From the NCBI GenBank assembly GCA_023416895.1, contig JAEZGQ010000195.1, forward strand, positions 1 through 9,919: a DNA stretch of 9,919 bases, written 5' to 3'. Position 1 is the first letter of the stretch; each line of letters begins with the position of its first letter. A model generated the notes under the pieces. It worked only from the letters and a program-made list of their open reading frames with translations. It did not search any database and was not told the DNA's origin. Shown one piece after another: positions 5,998-9,919 of this stretch. This DNA comes from Bacillota bacterium (lineage in GTDB: Bacteria > Bacillota > Clostridia > Christensenellales > CAG-138). Position numbers and translations under genes: made by a program.

Positions 5998-7110
5998 ATG
6001 ACTTGGGAACAGGAATTAAAAGACTGCGTACGCAGCGTAGAAGAACTTGCAGCACTGGGCTATTTAAACATGGAGGAGGTACACCGGCTCAAAGATGTTG
6101 CTCAAAAATACCCCATTGCGATCCCTCGCTACTACCTTTCGCTGATCGATAAGGACGATGAAAACGACCCAATCCGCAAAATGTGTATTCCCGCTTTTGC
6201 TGAGGAGGACGCTTCGGGCGTGTTCGATACCAGCGGTGAGCAGCATAACACCGTGGAGCGAGGGCTTCAGCACAAATACAAAAACACCGCGCTCATCCTT
6301 TCCACCAACGTATGTGCCATGTATTGCAGGCATTGCTTCCGAAAAAGAATGGTGGGCGTGACCGATGCGGAGACGGCTGCGCTTCTTGAAAGCGTGCTTT
6401 CGTATGTACGCGAACACAAGGAGATCGATAACATATTGGTTTCGGGCGGCGATTCGCTCATGCTTAGCAATCGCGTCATCGAAAAGATGTTGTCGGAAAT
6501 CTCTGAAATCGAGCATGTGCGATTTGTGCGCTTCGGTACGCGCGCACCGGTGGTGCTGCCCTCGCGGCTTGAAGATCAGGAGCTTTTGGGCATTCTCCGC
6601 CGTTACGCGGCAAAAAAGCCCGTTTATGTGATAACGCAGTTCAACCATCCAAAAGAAATCACGCTACGTTCTACGCAGGCGGTGCGAAGCTTGCAGGGCT
6701 GCGGCGTAGTGGTAAGCAACCAAACGGTGCTTTTGAAGGGCGTAAACGACAACGCGCAAACGCTTGCGGCGCTCATGAATGCGCTTACGGGCATCGGCGT
6801 GGTGCCGTATTACGTGTTCCAGTGCCGCCCTGTGAAGGCGGTGAAGGGGCAGTTTCAGGTGCCGCTTCTTACCGGCGTGGAAATTGTGGAGCGCGCAAAG
6901 GGGATGCTCAACGGGCACGCGAAGCGCTTTAAGTACGCCATGTCACACGAAACGGGAAAAATCGAAATCTTGGGAAAAACGGCGGACAATCGCGTGCTGT
7001 TCAAATACCACCAACCCAAATACGAAAAGGATACGGGCAGGCTGTTTTCCGCTGACGTCTCAAACGGCAAGGCGTGGCTTGACGAAGTGCCCGAGAGACT
7101 ACTATACTGA
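5998..7110 (+). CDS. KamA family radical SAM protein (aminomutase-like, substrate unknown)
   Basis: The 370-residue protein aligns with lysine 2,3-aminomutase, a radical SAM and PLP enzyme that moves an amino group from the alpha to the beta carbon. The [4Fe-4S] motif is C106-x3-C110-x2-C113 in CAMYCRHCFRKR, and R115 matches Arg134 of the clostridial enzyme, which holds the substrate carboxylate. VSGGDSL (148-154) and SNQTVLLKGVND (240-251) are further family blocks. K321 in HETGK matches the PLP lysine, although the usual PGGGGK glycine run is absent. The two aspartates that bind the lysine side chain (Asp293, Asp330) are R277 (in FQCRPVK) and A314 here. The zinc site is also gone: N252 replaces the Cys of GVNDC and the C-terminal CNCDVC motif is missing. 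It is therefore probably not a lysine enzyme. AAAGGAGG (5984-5991) precedes the ATG by six bases. Confidence 0.88.
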   Translation: MTWEQELKDCVRSVEELAALGYLNMEEVHRLKDVAQKYPIAIPRYYLSLIDKDDENDPIRKMCIPAFAEEDASGVFDTSGEQHNTVERGLQHKYKNTALILSTNVCAMYCRHCFRKRMVGVTDAETAALLESVLSYVREHKEIDNILVSGGDSLMLSNRVIEKMLSEISEIEHVRFVRFGTRAPVVLPSRLEDQELLGILRRYAAKKPVYVITQFNHPKEITLRSTQAVRSLQGCGVVVSNQTVLLKGVNDNAQTLAALMNALTGIGVVPYYVFQCRPVKAVKGQFQVPLLTGVEIVERAKGMLNGHAKRFKYAMSHETGKIEILGKTADNRVLFKYHQPKYEKDTGRLFSADVSNGKAWLDEVPERLLY

Positions 7111-7144
7111 ACGTAATTCGCAAAGAAATAGGTTCCTCTCACCT

Positions 7145-7166
7145 TATGCCAAAAGGCGTATCTTTT
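7145..7166 (+). terminator. Weak hairpin with T run after the KamA-like gene
   Basis: TATGCC (7145-7150) and GGCGTA (7155-7160) form a six-bp stem with one G-T pair and an AAAA loop, followed by TCTTTT. It lies 34 bases after the KamA-like stop. The short stem suggests partial termination at best, so read-through into the aminopeptidase gene is likely. Confidence 0.35.
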
Positions 7167-7185
7167 AAAAGAGCAGCATTGAAGT

Positions 7186-7202
7186 GAAGCGAAAACCGCT
7201 TC
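7186..7202 (+). repeat. Small hairpin just before the aminopeptidase ribosome binding site
   Basis: GAAGCG (7186-7191) and CGCTTC (7197-7202) form a perfect six-bp stem around AAAAC, ending five bases before the GGAG (7208-7211) of the next gene. In an mRNA it could affect access of ribosomes or mRNA stability. It has no T run and is not a terminator. Confidence 0.4.
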
Positions 7203-7219
7203 GGAACGGAGTATTTCAT

Positions 7220-9010
7220 ATGTCAGCGGAAAAAATCGCGGCACTGCGCGCGCGCATGGCGGAGCATGGCATGCACGCCTACATCGTGCCCACATCGGAT
7301 TTTCATTCGTCCGAGCATATGGGCGCGCATTTCCAGACGCGGCGCTACCTTTCGGACTTTACCGGCTCTGCGGGCACCCTCGTGGTAACGCAGGAGGAGG
7401 CCGGGCTGTGGACGGACGGGCGCTACTTTTTGCAGGCCGAGCAGCAAATGGCGGGCAATGGCGTAAAGCTTTTTAAAATGGGCGAGCCTGGCGTGCCCAC
7501 GGTTCTCAAGTACCTTCAAGAAACCATGCCGCACGGCTGCATCGTGGGTATGGACGGGCGCTGCGCGAGCGCGGCGTACGCAAAATCCGTCCGCATGGCG
7601 CTTGAGGAGCAGGAGCCCACGCTCGTGCTTGAGTACGACCTCGTAGGTGAAATTTGGGAGGACAGGCCGCCGATTTCCGAGGCGAAGGCATTTTTGTACA
7701 ACGAAAAGTACGCGGGCAAGCCGCGCACCGAAAAACTGAGAGAGCTTCGCGAGATCATCACCCAAAAAGGAGCGGATGCGCATTTGCTCACCTCGCTTGA
7801 TGACATCGCGTGGCTGTTCAACATTCGCGGCGACGATATCCTTTACGAACCCTTGGTATTTGCGTATGCCGTGGTGGAGCAAAACGCCGCGTACCTTTTC
7901 ATCAACCCCGCGAAGGTTGACGATGCCGCGAAAGCGGAACTTGCCTCCGACGGGATAACCCTTCTTCCTTATGAGGAAGTATACGGTTTTGTAAAAAACT
8001 ACGGAGAAGGCGTAAGCGTGCTTCTTTCCGCAGAGATGGTGAACAGCGCGCTTTACGAGCTCGTGAGCGCAAAGGCAATCGTCATCGACGCGCAAAACCC
8101 CACGGTCGCCATGAAAACCATAAAGAACGACGTGGAGCTTGAAAACATGCGCCGTGCGCACATCAAAGACGGTGTCGCGCTTTCGCGCTTCATGCGCTGG
8201 CTCAAGGAAAACGTAGGCAAGCAAACCATCACCGAGGTGAGCGCGGGCGAAAAGGTAAAAGAGTTCCGCGCGCAAATGGAGGGGTTCGTCTCTCCCTCGT
8301 TTGAAACCATCTGCGGTTATAAAGAGCATGGCGCTATCATCCACTACGGCGCAACGCCGCAAACCGACGTGGAGCTTAAGCCGGAGGGGCTGCTGCTTCT
8401 CGACTCGGGCGGGCAGTATTTAGAGGGAACTACCGATGTAACACGCACCATGGCGCTCGGTGCACTCAGCGATGAGGAAAAGGCGCATTTTGCCCTGGTG
8501 CTTCGTGCGATGCTCAGGCTTTCGGATGCACGGTTTTTGTACGGTGCGCGCGGCATGAACCTCGATATTTTGGCGCGCGGGCTGTTTTGGGAGCAAGGGC
8601 TTGATTACAAGCATGGCACAGGCCACGGCGTAGGGTGCTTTTTGTGTGTACACGAGCCGCCGGTTGGTTTCCGCTGGAACGTGGTGCCCGAGCGCAACGA
8701 TTCGTGTGTGATCGAGCCGGGCATGATCGTAAGCGACGAGCCGGGCATTTACATTGCCGGAAGCCACGGCGTGCGCACGGAAAACCTTGTCGCGTGCCGC
8801 GCGGGTGAGGAAAACGAGTTTGGAAAGTTCCTGTACTTTGAAACGCTCACCTTTGCGCCCATTGATTTGGATGCGGTTGATAAAAAGTACCTGACCGACG
8901 AGGACGTAAGGCGCCTAAACGCCTACCACGCACAAGTGTACGAGAAGCTTTCGCCCTATATGGACGAGGCCGAAAAAGAATGGCTGCGCCGCTATACGCG
9001 CGCCATCTAA
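7220..9010 (+). CDS. Xaa-Pro aminopeptidase, three-domain M24B family
   Basis: The 596-residue protein is a cytosolic aminopeptidase P that cleaves the N-terminal residue from peptides with proline in second position. Its length fits the long, three-domain form (as in eukaryotic XPNPEP1) and exceeds the roughly 440 residues of E. coli PepP. Two creatinase-like N-terminal domains (about 5-140 and 155-300) precede the pita-bread catalytic domain (about 305-530) and a C-terminal M24_C tail with ETLTFAPID (541-549). The five metal ligands are visible: D395 (LLDSGG), D406 (TTDVTRT), H469 (GTGHGVG), E507 (DEPGIY) and E521 (TENL). Conserved histidines H370 and H375 lie in the KEHGAIIHY block (368-376). 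ATG 7220 has GGAG (7208-7211) eight bases upstream; the in-frame GTG at 7184 has no such site and overlaps a hairpin. It follows the KamA-like gene by 109 bases and may share its transcript. Confidence 0.95.
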   Translation: MSAEKIAALRARMAEHGMHAYIVPTSDFHSSEHMGAHFQTRRYLSDFTGSAGTLVVTQEEAGLWTDGRYFLQAEQQMAGNGVKLFKMGEPGVPTVLKYLQETMPHGCIVGMDGRCASAAYAKSVRMALEEQEPTLVLEYDLVGEIWEDRPPISEAKAFLYNEKYAGKPRTEKLRELREIITQKGADAHLLTSLDDIAWLFNIRGDDILYEPLVFAYAVVEQNAAYLFINPAKVDDAAKAELASDGITLLPYEEVYGFVKNYGEGVSVLLSAEMVNSALYELVSAKAIVIDAQNPTVAMKTIKNDVELENMRRAHIKDGVALSRFMRWLKENVGKQTITEVSAGEKVKEFRAQMEGFVSPSFETICGYKEHGAIIHYGATPQTDVELKPEGLLLLDSGGQYLEGTTDVTRTMALGALSDEEKAHFALVLRAMLRLSDARFLYGARGMNLDILARGLFWEQGLDYKHGTGHGVGCFLCVHEPPVGFRWNVVPERNDSCVIEPGMIVSDEPGIYIAGSHGVRTENLVACRAGEENEFGKFLYFETLTFAPIDLDAVDKKYLTDEDVRRLNAYHAQVYEKLSPYMDEAEKEWLRRYTRAI

Positions 9011-9042
9011 AGAAAGATTTAAATCCGGCGAATTAATGAAGT

Positions 9043-9068
9043 TCCCGCGAAGCTGTGTTTTCGCGGGA
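9043..9068 (+). terminator. Hairpin terminator of the aminopeptidase P gene
   Basis: TCCCGCGAA (9043-9051) pairs perfectly with TTCGCGGGA (9060-9068), a nine-bp GC-rich stem with an eight-base loop, 32 bases after the stop. The tail TCTTTGCTGTTT is only moderately T-rich, so termination may be incomplete. Confidence 0.65.
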
Positions 9069-9123
9069 TCTTTGCTGTTTAGGGAGGGAAACCGGAAAAA
9101 TTGAGGCGGTGATGTTTTTTCGT

Positions 9124-9152
9124 TTGACGGTCGCGCGGGGGGCAGTTAAAAT
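9124..9152 (+). promoter_or_regulatory. Sigma-A type promoter of the flavin reductase gene
   Basis: TTGACG (9124-9129) and TAAAAT (9147-9152) each match the consensus at five of six positions and are 17 bases apart, the best promoter in the window. The spacer is notably G-rich (GCGCGGGGGG). Transcription would begin near 9159, leaving a leader of about 72 bases before the GTG start. The gene is thus probably expressed independently of the aminopeptidase. Confidence 0.75.
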
Positions 9153-9230
9153 AAGCAAATCAATCTATGCTGCAAACAACGAGAACAAAGTGCCGCACGA
9201 GCAGATGTTCCTTGCGAATGGGAGGGTTTT

Positions 9231-9919
9231 GTGAAGTACCTGTTCATCAACGGAAGTTTTCGAAAGGGTAACACATGGAAGCTGGCGGAAAAGGTCCGGC
9301 TTGATTTGTTAAGGCTTGACCGCGGCGCGGAAATTAAGGAAATACATTTGTCCGAATTGCAGCTTCCGCTGTGCATCGGGTGCAGCAATTGCTTTCGCTT
9401 GGGTAGAGAAAAATGTTCCCATTGCGAAAAAGTGTCGTCGGTCGTGAACGCCATTGCAGATGCCGATGGGGTGATTGTTGCATCAACGACGTATAACATG
9501 CGGGAAACGGCCTTGCTGAAAAACTTGTTTGATCACCTGTGCTTCATGCTCCATAGGCCGTACTTTTTCAAAAGCAGGGCACTGGTGCTGACGACCACGG
9601 GCGGCGTGGGCGCAAAAGCAGCGGCAAAAAGCATTGTGTCCATGCTGCGGGGCATCGGCTTTAACCGTTACTATTCGTTGAGCACAGCTTCCTTCAGTTG
9701 GAACGCCTATGAACCCAAAGCAGAAACCGTTAAGAAATTGTCCAAAATAACGGAACGGTTTTACCACGACGCAGCATCGCAAAAACTGTATCGCCCATCG
9801 ACCGATGTTTTGATACCCTACAACCTATTTCGGGGCATGTCGATTGCGTACGCCCCGGGAAGCGAATACGAAACCGAGGATGGCCGCCACTGGACGGAAC
9901 CTGCCAGAAAGAAGCGGGT
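9231..9919 (+). CDS. NAD(P)H-dependent FMN reductase, iron-sulfur flavoprotein-like, 3' end cut
   Basis: Translation from GTG 9231 gives 229 codons without a stop, running off the right edge. The start is supported by GGAGG (9221-9225), five bases upstream. The N-terminus has the flavodoxin-fold FMN phosphate loop (NGSFRKGNT, residues 7-15) after a first beta strand. A cysteine cluster follows at C48-x2-C51-x2-C54-x7-C62-x2-C65. The first four fit the CX2CX2CX4-7C pattern that holds a [4Fe-4S] cluster in methanogen and clostridial iron-sulfur flavoproteins. ADGVIVASTTYNM (78-90) is the second flavin-binding region and TTTGGVG (121-127) the third. The stretch after about residue 185 resembles the C-terminal tail of larger clostridial members. 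The likely role is electron transfer or reduction of quinones, flavins or oxidants by NAD(P)H in the cytosol; the true substrate is unknown. The cysteines could instead serve redox or metal binding without a cluster. Confidence 0.85.
   Translation, partial: MKYLFINGSFRKGNTWKLAEKVRLDLLRLDRGAEIKEIHLSELQLPLCIGCSNCFRLGREKCSHCEKVSSVVNAIADADGVIVASTTYNMRETALLKNLFDHLCFMLHRPYFFKSRALVLTTTGGVGAKAAAKSIVSMLRGIGFNRYYSLSTASFSWNAYEPKAETVKKLSKITERFYHDAASQKLYRPSTDVLIPYNLFRGMSIAYAPGSEYETEDGRHWTEPARKKR

Noticed and set aside
7223..8362. A 379-codon minus-strand reading frame opposite the aminopeptidase P gene
   Set aside because: It is low in recognisable motifs and fully antisense to a gene with all M24 ligands.
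9112..9234. Forty-codon plus-strand reading frame whose TGA overlaps the GTG start of the flavin reductase
   Set aside because: It begins upstream of and runs through a very good -35/-10 promoter, has only a weak ribosome binding site and no recognisable similarity; the overlap with GTG is probably chance.

Overview
The window looks like a bacterial chromosome segment from a moderately GC-rich Clostridia-type Firmicute. Most genes have strong AGGAGG-like ribosome binding sites, several promoters fit sigma-A or extended -10 patterns, and the protein families (DUF6273, clustered M42 peptidases, a KamA-like radical SAM enzyme, an iron-sulfur flavoprotein-like reductase) are typical of anaerobic gut or sediment Clostridia. 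The taxon is inferred from gene content only; there is no rRNA or tRNA gene here.

Layout. Positions 1-539 (minus) hold the N-terminal 179 codons of a DUF6273 protein that runs off the left edge. It is preceded by a short region rich in inverted repeats (555-608). A strong bidirectional hairpin (657-698) separates it from a minus-strand operon of three overlapping M42 aminopeptidase genes (3787 down to 734), driven by an extended -10 promoter near 3850. Divergent from this operon is a plus-strand pair, a PiT phosphate transporter (4003-5070) and a DUF47/PhoU-like partner (5108-5725), closed by a clear terminator (5792-5823). Then follow, on the plus strand, a KamA-like radical SAM aminomutase with a changed substrate pocket (5998-7110), a three-domain Xaa-Pro aminopeptidase of the M24B family (7220-9010), and, behind its own sigma-A promoter, the start of an NAD(P)H-dependent FMN reductase with an iron-sulfur flavoprotein-type cysteine cluster (9231 to the right edge).

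How the genes fit together. Four of the eight genes are cytosolic aminopeptidases that finish peptide breakdown (three M42 enzymes and an Xaa-Pro aminopeptidase), and the KamA-like enzyme probably rearranges an amino acid. The locus therefore reads as peptide and amino acid metabolism with a phosphate uptake module inserted between. No phage, insertion sequence, CRISPR array or obvious defence system was found. The observation most worth following up is the aminomutase: it keeps the radical SAM cluster, the carboxylate-binding Arg and the putative PLP lysine, but has lost both aspartates that bind the lysine side chain in lysine 2,3-aminomutase, as well as the C-terminal zinc site.
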